Shown in pieces: positions 41,016-49,208 of a DNA stretch of 64,000 nt. Below the pieces are notes generated by a model that was given only the letters and a program-made list of their open reading frames with translations, did not search any database and was not told the DNA's origin. Where the stretch lies: positions 1,488,001 through 1,552,000 of the forward strand of contig OZ221973.1 of the NCBI GenBank assembly GCA_965119745.1. Direction: 5' to 3'. A program made the position numbers and the translations under genes. This DNA is from CAJFUR01 sp904420575. Its GTDB lineage: Bacteria; Actinomycetota; Coriobacteriia; Coriobacteriales; Eggerthellaceae. Numbering within the stretch: the stretch's first letter is position 1; each line of letters opens with the position of its first letter.

Positions 41016-42327
41016 CCGGCGCCTCCTTCCGGCTGCCCAGGCGCTTGACCGACGTCTCCAACTTGGTCTCCAGCCGGTCCTCGGCCACTTCCGCGCTTGT
41101 CTTGTTGATGTTGATGCGCCCTGGGATCCCCTGTGCGGAAAAGAGCCGGCAGAAGTTCTTGATGGCGTCGGGGTTCGCATAGACCGAGGATATGCCGATG
41201 CTCAGGTCGTCCGCGAAGGAGCACAGCGTGAAGCTCATACCGTTGGTGGACGTGAGGACGTTGATGTCGCGCACGTAGGGGGCCAGCTGCCCGTCGATGG
41301 CGATGCGCCCCAGGTTGGACACGGTCGTGGTGGTCTCGCGCATGGCCAGCCGGTCGGCGATTTCCAGGACGAAGTCCTTCACGAACAGCGGCGCCAGGCG
41401 CAAAAAGGGGTTCTTCTCCAGGGCGATCATGCGGTTCATGCGGGGCTTGAGGTTTTCCGCCTGCGTGGCCGTCTGCAGCTGGGCATGCACGTGGCGGGCC
41501 ACCTGCTCCCAGCTCTCGTCCTTCTCGCCGGGCACGTACGACACGAACGCCAGGCCGAAGAAGTTCTTCGTGGTGGTGGATTCGAAGACCTGCCGCAGGT
41601 CGACGGGCACGTCGATGCGCAGCGCGCGGTGGCGTTCCCGTCGCGGCATCTCGGCGCGTATGGCGCACATGACCGCTCCGATGACGAGCGAGGTCAGGCT
41701 CACGCCCCACGAGCGAGCCAGGGAAAGCACCTGCTGCGTGGGCAGGTGGTACTCGATGAACGTGGGATCGGACGCGTCGCGCCAGCCAGACAGCCGGAAG
41801 ACGGACGGCTTGGGCGTGGAGGCGGCCTTGTCGCGTTCGTAGTACTTGTCGAAGCTGTTCTCCGCCTTCTGGTGGTCCGAGCCGTCGTACTCCGCGGGCA
41901 CGTCCTCCACGCCGTGGCGTTCCTGCAAATACGCGTAGAGAAGCGCCTTGAAGAAGCTGAGCGCGCCGCGTCCGTCGGACACCATGTGCGACACTTCGAA
42001 GTTGATGCGGGTTTGGTAGTAGCTCACGCGGAAGAGCACGCTTTTCGCGTCGACGTGCAGGCCGAAGCAGATGGGCAGCACCTCGCGGGTGGCCACCGGC
42101 ACCGTAGCGGCCTGTTCCAGGTAGTGCCAGAACATGCCGCTGCGCAGGCAGACGTTGAAGCTGGGGAAGACGTCCACGGTCTTTTCCAGGGCGCGCTGCA
42201 GCAGGACGGGGTCCACGTCGTCGGTCAGGGTGGCCGCGTAGCGGAACACCGTCTGGGCGGCGCTGCCCGCCTGCGACGAGTAGAACTTGCCGATGTTGTC
42301 TAGTCGGTACCAAGTAGCTCGAGCCAC
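41002..42327 (-). CDS. Condensation/alcohol acetyltransferase-like acyltransferase
   Basis: This 441-residue protein resembles alcohol acetyltransferase and PapA/condensation-type enzymes, which move an acyl group onto an alcohol or amine. The catalytic HxxxDG motif is SHMVSDGRG, in the expected first half. Later segments GLAFVSYVPGEKDESWEQVARHV and TTTVSNLGRIAIDG match the second lobe. No signal or membrane segment is obvious. Its first codons overlap the hydrolase gene by 28 bases and its end overlaps the DUF6320 gene by 14, so the three proteins probably act together, perhaps on a lipid or ester. The substrate is unknown. Confidence 0.82.
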   Translation of the reverse strand: MARATWYRLDNIGKFYSSQAGSAAQTVFRYAATLTDDVDPVLLQRALEKTVDVFPSFNVCLRSGMFWHYLEQAATVPVATREVLPICFGLHVDAKSVLFRVSYYQTRINFEVSHMVSDGRGALSFFKALLYAYLQERHGVEDVPAEYDGSDHQKAENSFDKYYERDKAASTPKPSVFRLSGWRDASDPTFIEYHLPTQQVLSLARSWGVSLTSLVIGAVMCAIRAEMPRRERHRALRIDVPVDLRQVFESTTTKNFFGLAFVSYVPGEKDESWEQVARHVHAQLQTATQAENLKPRMNRMIALEKNPFLRLAPLFVKDFVLEIADRLAMRETTTTVSNLGRIAIDGQLAPYVRDINVLTSTNGMSFTLCSFADDLSIGISSVYANPDAIKNFCRLFSAQGIPGRININKTSAEVAEDRLETKLETSVKRLGSRKEAPDETV

Positions 42328-43319
42328 GCCGCTTCGTCCTCCTGCTCCAGCCCGTCGCCATCCAGAAAGTGCTTCATGATGCGGTACGTGTCCTTGACGA
42401 TGTTGAACACCGAGGGGTACAGCAGGTACCCGTGCACGGCGTCAAGCACACGATAGCACTGGACGTCCCCGCCTTCCAGTTCCAGCCGGGCCGCGTAGGC
42501 CTCGCCCTCGTCGCGCAGCGGGCAGTATTCGGCCGTGACGACGAGCGTGCGGGGCTGCCTTCCCAGGTCGGGCGCCAGCAAAGGGGCGAAGTAGGGATTC
42601 GAGAAGTCTTCGGGCCCCTTGACGTACAGTTCCATGTAGCCGACGACGTCGCGCCAGGTGAGCAGATAGTCCTCACCGTTCTCCCGCACCGATTCGAACA
42701 GCGAGGTCGCAGGATCGTGGTCGTTGTACGTGGCGGGGTACAGGAGCATCTGCGTGTGCGGCGCGAACTCGCCGCGATCGCGCGCCATGAGCGACACCAC
42801 GGCGGCCAGGTTGCCTCCCGCGCTGTCGCCGAACAGCACCACGTGGTCGGCGTCCACGTCGTCGAGCAGCTCTCCGGCGTACAGCTGGCGGGCCACCTCG
42901 TAGCAGTCTTCCGGCGCCTGGGGGAACCGGTGCTCCGGAGCGCGCCGGTAGTCCACGGCCACCACGCGCCGCTCCAGCCGCAGCGCCATGGTGGTGCAGG
43001 CGTCCAGGTAGAAGTCCACGGTGCCGTTCACCCACCCGCCGCCATGGAAGAACAGGATGGTGCCGCGCGAGTCCTCGGTCACCTTGAGGCCGGAAGCGAG
43101 GGAGAAGTCGATGTCGAGCGGCGTGAACACGCGCAAGGGGACCGCGTGTCCGTCGGGCATGAGGGCGGACGCCTCGTCGATGCGGCAGCGGGGGTTCGGC
43201 AGAGCCAGCTTGCCCAGCACGTCTTCGGCCACTCGCTGCGCCTCGTAGGTCTCCTTGATGTCGGGCTTGAGCCGCGACGCGGCCTTGAATGCGGCCAGGA
43301 CCGCTTTGCTGATGGGCAT
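42300..43319 (-). CDS. Alpha/beta hydrolase, hormone-sensitive lipase family
   Basis: This 339-residue esterase/lipase-like enzyme has the HGGG oxyanion motif (LFFHGGGWVNGT), the nucleophile GDSAGGNLAAV, a likely catalytic Asp around CPLRDEGEAYA and the catalytic His in LDAVHGYLLY. It lacks a signal peptide. The ATG at 43319 is preceded by AAAGGA and fits the family start; the frame upstream is GC-rich repeat sequence. It is the first gene of a three-gene leftward operon with overlapping reading frames (hydrolase, acyltransferase, DUF6320). Confidence 0.87.
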   Translation of the reverse strand: MPISKAVLAAFKAASRLKPDIKETYEAQRVAEDVLGKLALPNPRCRIDEASALMPDGHAVPLRVFTPLDIDFSLASGLKVTEDSRGTILFFHGGGWVNGTVDFYLDACTTMALRLERRVVAVDYRRAPEHRFPQAPEDCYEVARQLYAGELLDDVDADHVVLFGDSAGGNLAAVVSLMARDRGEFAPHTQMLLYPATYNDHDPATSLFESVRENGEDYLLTWRDVVGYMELYVKGPEDFSNPYFAPLLAPDLGRQPRTLVVTAEYCPLRDEGEAYAARLELEGGDVQCYRVLDAVHGYLLYPSVFNIVKDTYRIMKHFLDGDGLEQEDEAAWLELLGTD

Positions 43320-43531
43320 ATGCCGATGCCGTCCTTTCGTTGGGCGCGCCGCCGATCTTCGAGGCCGGGCTGCCATCTGGTGCGCGATCGCGCCCTTGCC
43401 GTCTGGTGCGTGCCCGCGTGTTCGCCTGCCTGCCATCGTACCACACCGCGCCGCTGCCGATGGTGCGGGAGCCGTCTGCTTCCACCACGCGCACGCAGGC
43501 TCCATCGGGTTGCGGGCCGAGGGTCCGTGCG

Positions 43532-43609
43532 GCAGGCAGGGGGGCGCGTCGCAGGTCCCGCGCGCCGCAGGCAGGGGGTGCCGCAGGTCCTGCGCGCACC
43601 GCAGGCAGG
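43532..43609. repeat. Tandem roughly 35-bp GC-rich repeat
   Basis: GCAGGCAGG recurs at 43532, 43567 and 43601 within related 34-35-base units (CGCAGGTCC and CGCGCG motifs between). The 447-base gap 43320-43766 otherwise shows no gene. Confidence 0.65.
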
Positions 43610-43766
43610 CCCCGCGCGCCGTGGGCCCCGCGCGCGTTGCCATCCTGGCGAAGGTTGTTGGAGCGCAACAGGCCCCTAACGGCGCGGACACGGTTCCCGC
43701 GGCTCAGGCGAGCCGCGTACGCCGCTGCTCTATGGTGTCGTGATCGGCAACGGATAGGAGGCAGTC

Positions 43767-44021
43767 ATGAGCATCATCGTGTGGATCGTGATCGGCGGTT
43801 TGGCCGGCTGGGTGGCCGGAATGATCATGAAGACGGACGGCAGCCTGGTGAAGAACATCGTCACCGGCATCGTCGGCGCCCTCATCGGCGGCTTCATCAT
43901 GAGCTTCTTCGGCGCGGAAGGATTCACCGGGTTCAACCTGTGGTCGTTCGTGGTCGCGCTTCTGGGCTCGATCGTGCTGATAGCCGTGATCAACCTGTTC
44001 ACCAGCCGAAAGCATGCCTAA
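43767..44021 (+). CDS. GlsB/YeaQ/YmgE-family small membrane protein
   Basis: This 84-residue protein of the transglycosylase-associated (GlsB/YeaQ/YmgE) family has three hydrophobic segments, starting MSIIVWIVIGGLAGWVAGMIMK, and the central glycine-rich GIVGALIGGFIMSFFG. Members are often stress-induced; their function is not established. TAGGAGG upstream supports ATG 43767. A strong bidirectional terminator follows. Confidence 0.88.
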   Translation: MSIIVWIVIGGLAGWVAGMIMKTDGSLVKNIVTGIVGALIGGFIMSFFGAEGFTGFNLWSFVVALLGSIVLIAVINLFTSRKHA

Positions 44022-44042
44022 GCGCAAAGGGCATGTGCAGCC

Positions 44043-44079
44043 AAGGGGGCCGGAAACGCAGCGTTTCCGGCCCCCTTTT
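44043..44079. terminator. Bidirectional rho-independent terminator
   Basis: A 14-bp perfect GC stem (44045-44058 with 44062-44075) has a CAG loop and is flanked by AA on one side and TTTT on the other, separating two convergent genes. Confidence 0.92.
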
Positions 44080-44105
44080 CTTGGCGTCCCTGCTCTTTGG
44101 CGCCC

Positions 44106-44606
44106 CTATTCTTTCACGAGCACCTTTTCCACGAGGCCGACGTACATCGTGTGCAGGTCGCGTTCGGGGTACCACCGGTCGAGCTGCGAGCGGTCGACGA
44201 AGCAGCCTTCTTCGAAGGCCTGGACGTACGCCTTGCGGCACACGAACACGAGCGACGCCTCTTCGAAGTACGGCCCGGCCTGGTCGAACGCGGGCGTGAG
44301 CCCCGCCTTCGCCACCTTGTCCTCGTCGCGGCCCGACACGGTGCCCAGGTACGAGAGCTGCTTGCGCCATCCCCCGTCGAAGAAGCTCAGGGTGAACGTG
44401 TCGTGTGCGTCCACGAACTCCTTGGTGTAGCGCTGGGGGCGGATATAGACGGTGGCCGCCGGCTCTCCCCAGATGACTCCCAACCCGCCCCAGCTGGCGG
44501 TCATGGTGTTCAGCTTGTCAGGGCCTCCTGCCGTGACGAGCATCCAATCCTCTCCGACAAGCTTGAACACGTTCTTGTCGAGCGCGCTCGGTTCGATCTC
44601 CCGCAT
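44106..44606 (-). CDS. Flavin reductase-like (FMN-binding split-barrel) protein
   Basis: This 166-residue protein fits the flavin reductase-like FMN-binding family. It contains MLVTAGGPDKLNTMTASWGGLGVIWG, the segment that contacts FMN phosphate, and YTKEFVDAHDTFTLSFFD. The C-terminal residues finish with YPERDLHTMYVGLVEKVL. It probably binds FMN and passes electrons, as a reductase or flavin carrier. GGAGG eight bases upstream selects the ATG at 44606. It is divergent from the carotenoid operon with 242 bases between, which hold both promoters. Confidence 0.88.
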   Translation of the reverse strand: MREIEPSALDKNVFKLVGEDWMLVTAGGPDKLNTMTASWGGLGVIWGEPAATVYIRPQRYTKEFVDAHDTFTLSFFDGGWRKQLSYLGTVSGRDEDKVAKAGLTPAFDQAGPYFEEASLVFVCRKAYVQAFEEGCFVDRSQLDRWYPERDLHTMYVGLVEKVLVKE

Positions 44607-44848
44607 GTTCGTGCCTCCTTCGACGTTGCTCCTGTTTTCTGGGACCATTGTAGCGCACCCGCCCTTTCGTTTCCTGTGGGCGGGGCACCGCGCGCCGTGG
44701 CCACGCGTGGTCCCGCCGAAGGGCGTCCGCCGGACGACGGCCAGGTGACGCGCGCGCAACGGGAGGGTGCGCGTTGCCTGACGGTTTGCGGGGCGCAAGC
44801 CGGCCGCCCATACAATGGTCTGGTGAAATCGAGCCAAAAAGGAGTCTC

Positions 44849-46375
44849 ATGGAACGGGTCATCGTCATCGGTGCGGGCGTCGGCGGTCTGGCGGCCGCCG
44901 TCCGCCTGCAGAACGCCGGATACCAGGTCGCGCTTTACGAAAAGGAGCCGCAGGTCGGCGGCAAGATGAACCGCATCTGCGAAAAGGGGTTCACGTTCGA
45001 CGTGGGCCCGACCATCGTCATGATGCCCGAGCTGTACCGCGAGGTCTTCGAAGCCTGCGGGCGCGACCCCGAAGACTACGTTCCCATGAGGAAGGTCGAG
45101 CCGCTCATGGAGATAGCGTTCGGCCCCGACGAACGCATGCGGCTGTCGAACGACCTGTCCGACCTGACCGCCGGCTTGGAGGCCGTGAGCGAAGAGGACG
45201 CGCAGGGCTACTTCGAGTACCTGGCGCTTCTGTACAAGCGCTTCCGCATCGCCAAAGACAACTTCCTCGAGCGGTCGTTCCGTTCCCCCTTCGACTTCTA
45301 CAACCCGAAAAGCCTGGTGGCGGGTGTGCGGTTGCACACGTTGGGCGACGCGTACTCGTCGGTGGCCCGCTACGTGCACGACGACCGCCTGCGCAAGGCG
45401 CTGGCGTTCCAGACGCTCTACATCGGCATCTCGCCCTACGAGGGGCCATCGCTCTACATGATCATCCCCATGATCGAGCTGATATACGGCGTGTGGTTCA
45501 TGCAGGGCGGCATGTACGCCATGGCCGAGGCCCTGGAGCGGCTGTTCCGGGAGCTGGGCGGGGAGGTACGCACGTCTCAGCCGGTGGAGCGCATCGTCGT
45601 CGAGGAAGGGCGGGCGTGCGGAGTCGTGGTGGACGGGCGCATGGTGTCCGCGGACGCCGTGGTGTGCGACGCGGACTTCCCGTACGCCATGAAGGAGCTG
45701 GTGGACGACGCGCGCACGCGCGGCAAGTACACCGACGGCAAAATCGACGGCATGGACTACTCCTGCTCGTGCTTCGTGCTGTATCTGGGGCTGGACAAGC
45801 GCTATCCCGTCGAATCCATGCATTCCATCCGGTTCGCGTCCGACTTCGAACGCAACATAGCCGACCTGTTCGACGACGCCCGCTTTCCGGAAGACCCTTC
45901 GTTCTACTGCTATGCGCCCTCGCTCATGGACCCGTCGCTGGCACCGGAGGGCTGCCAGACGCTCTACGTGCTGGCTCCCGTGCCGCCGCTTTCCGCCGAC
46001 GGGAGCGGGCCAACCTGGGGCGAAGACGACGTGGCGGCGTATCGCGACCGGGTGTTGTCGCTGGTGGAGAGCGAGACGCCCTATACCGACGTGCGCGACC
46101 ACATCGTGTGCGAGCGCGTCTACACGCCCCTCGACTTCGCCGAGCGGTTCAACGCGTACCACGGCGCCACGTTCGGATTGCGGCCCACGCTGCTGCAGAG
46201 CAACTACTGGCGGCCGCACAACAAGGCCGCGGGCTGCGAGCGCCTGTACTTCTGCGGCAGCAGCACGCATCCCGGCGCCGGCGTGCCCATCGTGCTTTTG
46301 AGCGCCAAGCTGGCGGCGCAGGAGCTGATGCGCGACGACCGGGAAGAACGCACGCTCGCAGGCGGTGCGCGATGA
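44849..46375 (+). CDS. crtI: Phytoene/diapophytoene desaturase (CrtI/CrtN family)
   Basis: This 508-residue flavoprotein introduces double bonds into phytoene (C40) or diapophytoene (C30), producing coloured carotenoids. The FAD-binding motif VIGAGVGGLAAAVRLQNAGY is at the very start, followed by KEPQVGGKMNRICEKGFTFDVGPTIVMMPE. Late sequence YFCGSSTHPGAGVPIVLLSAKLAA is the family's C-terminal FAD contact. AAAAGGAG upstream selects ATG 44849. The stop overlaps the synthase start (ATGA at 46372-46375). Sequence alone does not tell C30 from C40 substrate. Confidence 0.92.
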   Translation: MERVIVIGAGVGGLAAAVRLQNAGYQVALYEKEPQVGGKMNRICEKGFTFDVGPTIVMMPELYREVFEACGRDPEDYVPMRKVEPLMEIAFGPDERMRLSNDLSDLTAGLEAVSEEDAQGYFEYLALLYKRFRIAKDNFLERSFRSPFDFYNPKSLVAGVRLHTLGDAYSSVARYVHDDRLRKALAFQTLYIGISPYEGPSLYMIIPMIELIYGVWFMQGGMYAMAEALERLFRELGGEVRTSQPVERIVVEEGRACGVVVDGRMVSADAVVCDADFPYAMKELVDDARTRGKYTDGKIDGMDYSCSCFVLYLGLDKRYPVESMHSIRFASDFERNIADLFDDARFPEDPSFYCYAPSLMDPSLAPEGCQTLYVLAPVPPLSADGSGPTWGEDDVAAYRDRVLSLVESETPYTDVRDHIVCERVYTPLDFAERFNAYHGATFGLRPTLLQSNYWRPHNKAAGCERLYFCGSSTHPGAGVPIVLLSAKLAAQELMRDDREERTLAGGAR

Positions 46376-47430
46376 CGGCGCAGGACGGGTTCGCCGAGCG
46401 CGCCGACGACTTCGCGTGGTGCGAAGAGGTCATCAGGCGCAACTCGCACAGCTTCTACCGGGCGTTCTCGCTGCTTCCCGCGCGCAAGCGCGCGGGCGTG
46501 TACGCGCTGTACGCGTTCTGCCGGTCGGCGGACGATTGCGTGGACCGCGATGCGAGCGAGGCCGGGCTGGCCGCGCTGCAGGGGGCGCTCGACCGCTTCC
46601 TGGCGGGAAGCGTGCCCGACGAGCCGCTGTGGCGCGCCTTGGCCGTGGTGTTCGAGAACTTCGACATGGATGCGCAGCCGTTCTACGACCTTCTGGAAGG
46701 GCAGCGTCGCGACCTGCGGTTCCGGCAGCCGTCCACCTTGGACGACCTGGAAGAGTACGCCTACTACGTGGCAGGGTCGGTCGGGCTCATGCTGCTGCCG
46801 CTCTTGCACGTGCATGCCCCGCTGCCGCAGCGGCTGCGCGAGGACGCCGTGGCGCTGGGCGTGGCCATGCAGCTGACCAACATCCTGCGCGACGTGGGAG
46901 AGGACTGGTGCTGCCGTCGCGTGTATCTGCCGGCAGACGTGTTGGAAGAAGCGGGCTATTCGCTGCGCGAGCTGGCCGAGCATCGGGTGAACGCACCGTT
47001 TCGCGCGGCATGGGAGGCGCTTGCGCGGCGCTCCGAAGAGCTCTACCTTCCCCTGCAGCGCGACGTGTGCCTGCTGGACGAGGACAGCAGGCTTCCCACC
47101 CTGTCGTCGCTGTACCTGTACCGCGGGATCCTGGACGAGGTGCGCGCGGCCGGCTACTGTTGCTTCGAGCATCGCGCCTCGGTGCCGAAGGAGCGCGCCG
47201 TCCGGCTGGTCTCCCAAGCCCGGAAGCAGTTGCAGGAGGGGGAAAAGAAGGAGCGCGCCGAGGCAGGCGTTGCGGAAGACGCCGAGAAGGGCCTTGCGGA
47301 AGATGCCGGAGAGGGCGTTGCGGAAGACGCCGGGGAGGGCCTTGCGGGCTTTGCCCTGCCCGCCTTCGGGCTGCAGGATTCCGGGCGTGGCGGCGTGCCC
47401 GTCCGGACCCGTGCGATGCAGGGAAGGTGA
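46372..47430 (+). CDS. crtB: Phytoene/squalene synthase family (CrtB/CrtM)
   Basis: This 352-residue enzyme condenses two prenyl diphosphates to phytoene or diapophytoene. Both Mg-binding aspartate motifs are intact: CRSADDCVDRD and NILRDVGEDW. The region RNSHSFYRAFSLLPARKRAGVYALYAFCR is classic for the family. The final 60 residues are unusual, with four imperfect copies of an eight-residue acidic repeat (GVAEDAEK, GLAEDAGE, GVAEDAGE, GLAG). They come from a 24-base tandem repeat and are unlikely to be catalytic. The start overlaps crtI by 4 bases. The kinase-like gene follows after 5 bases. Confidence 0.92.
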   Translation: MTAQDGFAERADDFAWCEEVIRRNSHSFYRAFSLLPARKRAGVYALYAFCRSADDCVDRDASEAGLAALQGALDRFLAGSVPDEPLWRALAVVFENFDMDAQPFYDLLEGQRRDLRFRQPSTLDDLEEYAYYVAGSVGLMLLPLLHVHAPLPQRLREDAVALGVAMQLTNILRDVGEDWCCRRVYLPADVLEEAGYSLRELAEHRVNAPFRAAWEALARRSEELYLPLQRDVCLLDEDSRLPTLSSLYLYRGILDEVRAAGYCCFEHRASVPKERAVRLVSQARKQLQEGEKKERAEAGVAEDAEKGLAEDAGEGVAEDAGEGLAGFALPAFGLQDSGRGGVPVRTRAMQGR

Positions 47431-47435
47431 GGGAC

Positions 47436-49208
47436 ATGGGAAACGCCGTGGGTCTGGGCGTGTCCGTCGCGTTCGTGGTGGGAGTGCTGGCCGTTTCGGG
47501 CCTGCTTTCCCGCCGAGGGGCGGACGCCGAGGCCACGCGCAAGTTCGTGCACATCGCCTTGGGCCTGTGGTGGCTGATCGCCTGGGCTTTCTTCACGTTG
47601 GCCGCGTGGGCCGCCGTGCTGCCGGCCACGTTCGTGGCGGTGAACGCCTTCGCGTGGCGCCGGCAGAAGATGGCGTTCATGGAGCGCGCAGGGGCCGAAG
47701 AGACGCCGGGCACCGTGTACTACGCCGTGTCGCTCACGCTGCTCGCCCTGTTCTCGTTCGGGGCCGGCCTGCCGTTCGTGGGCGCGCTCGGCGTGTTCTG
47801 CATGGCGTTCGGCGACGGGTTCGCCGCCGTGGCGGGCAAGCGCTACGGGCGGCGGCCGCTCGCGCTGGCAGCGGGGAAGAAGACGCTGGTGGGAAGCGCC
47901 GTCATGTTCCTGGCGAGCTTCGCGTCGTGCGCGGCGGTGCTCGCGTTCGCGGCGTTCGGCGCAGGAGGCGGCGTGGCGGGCGCCGCAGGCGCGGCAGGGG
48001 CGGCGGGCGCTGCGGATGTCGCGGATGCGGTGGGCGCATGGGGGTCCGCGGGCGCTGTGGGCGTGGCGTGGGTGGCGGGCGCGGCCGTGTTGCTGGCCGC
48101 CGTGGCGACGGCGCTGGAGGCGGCCTCTCCGGCGGGGCTGGACAACCTGAGCGTGCCTTTGGGCGTGTCGGCGCTGTACGCCGTGCTGTTCCTGCCCGCT
48201 TCCTGGTACACGCCAGCGCTGGTTGGCCTGCTGCTTTCCGGCGCGGTCGTGCTCGCGTCGTTCCGCTTGCGGCTGCTCACGGTGCCGGGAGGCCTGGGTG
48301 CCGTGGTGGTGGGGACGCTCGCCTTCGCGTTCGGCGGGTGGCCTCTGTGGCTTTTGCTCATGTGGTTCTTCGGCAGCGCGAACATCGCCGCGAAGTTCAT
48401 GGCCCGTCGCGCCGCGCGCCGCGGTGAGGAGGCGGAAGGGGCCGCACGGGCTCCCCAGGCTCCCCGGGCTTCCCAGGCCTTGAAACCCAAGCGAGAAGAG
48501 GGCGAGCCGCGCAAGCTGCGGCAGGTGCTTGCCAACAGCCTGCCGTTCTTGGCCTGCGCCGCCGCCTCTGCTGCGACGGGCGACCCGTGGCTGTTGGTGG
48601 TGTCGGCCGGCGCGCTCGCGGCCTGCACGGCCGACACCTGGGCGTCCGAAGTGGGCGTGTACAGCAAGGACGACCCGGTCAACATCCTGACGCGCCAGCC
48701 GATGCAGCGGGGCCTTTCCGGCGGCGTGAGCCCGCTCGGGTTGCTCGCCACCGTCGTGGGCTCGGCGGCGACGGCGGCGCTCACGCTGCTGCTGTTCCGT
48801 GCGTTCGCGTCGCCTGCGCCGACGGAGCCGACGGCATTTTTCCTGATCATGGCCTGCGGCGTCGTCGGGTCGCTCGTCGACAGCGTGCTGGGCGCGCGTC
48901 TGCAGGCGAAGTACCGATGCCCCGGGATCCCTCTGCTGGTGGAGGCCGTGCCTGCGGGAGAGGCGGCGGTTGCCGGCCCAGGCGCCTTCCCTCCGCCCGT
49001 GGGCGTCGTGTCCGAGGTTGCAACTGCGGGCGAGGCTACGCCCGAAGGCGAAGGGCGGACTGCGCAGGGCGTCCAGGGCGACGAGGCTGCGCGGAGACCG
49101 GCCTGCGGCTTCGCGCTGGTTTCCGGCTATGCGTGGGTCACCAACGACGCCGTGAACCTCATGAGCGGTCTGGCCGCGGCCGCATTGGGGCTGCTGATCG
49201 CACTCTGA
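47436..49208 (+). CDS. Fused isoprenoid-alcohol kinase: VTE5/dolichol kinase-like domain plus VTE6/DUF92-like domain
   Basis: This 590-residue integral membrane protein joins two families. Residues about 1-250 match the phytol/dolichol kinase (VTE5/SEC59) family: RKFVHIALGLWWLIAW, then GDGFAAVAGKRYGRRPLAL and GKKTLVGS, the CTP-binding signature. The second half matches DUF92 (VTE6, phytyl-phosphate kinase): FFGSANIAAKF, DTWASEVGVYSKDDPVNI, GLSGGVSPLG, GSLVDSVLGARLQAKY and TNDAVNLMSG. In plants the two enzymes act in sequence to make phytyl diphosphate from phytol. Fused here 5 bases after crtB, they could turn free farnesol, geranylgeraniol or phytol into a diphosphate usable by CrtB. That role is inferred. 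An Ala/Gly-rich insertion interrupts each half. The end overlaps a convergent gene by 50 bases. Confidence 0.85.
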   Translation: MGNAVGLGVSVAFVVGVLAVSGLLSRRGADAEATRKFVHIALGLWWLIAWAFFTLAAWAAVLPATFVAVNAFAWRRQKMAFMERAGAEETPGTVYYAVSLTLLALFSFGAGLPFVGALGVFCMAFGDGFAAVAGKRYGRRPLALAAGKKTLVGSAVMFLASFASCAAVLAFAAFGAGGGVAGAAGAAGAAGAADVADAVGAWGSAGAVGVAWVAGAAVLLAAVATALEAASPAGLDNLSVPLGVSALYAVLFLPASWYTPALVGLLLSGAVVLASFRLRLLTVPGGLGAVVVGTLAFAFGGWPLWLLLMWFFGSANIAAKFMARRAARRGEEAEGAARAPQAPRASQALKPKREEGEPRKLRQVLANSLPFLACAAASAATGDPWLLVVSAGALAACTADTWASEVGVYSKDDPVNILTRQPMQRGLSGGVSPLGLLATVVGSAATAALTLLLFRAFASPAPTEPTAFFLIMACGVVGSLVDSVLGARLQAKYRCPGIPLLVEAVPAGEAAVAGPGAFPPPVGVVSEVATAGEATPEGEGRTAQGVQGDEAARRPACGFALVSGYAWVTNDAVNLMSGLAAAALGLLIAL

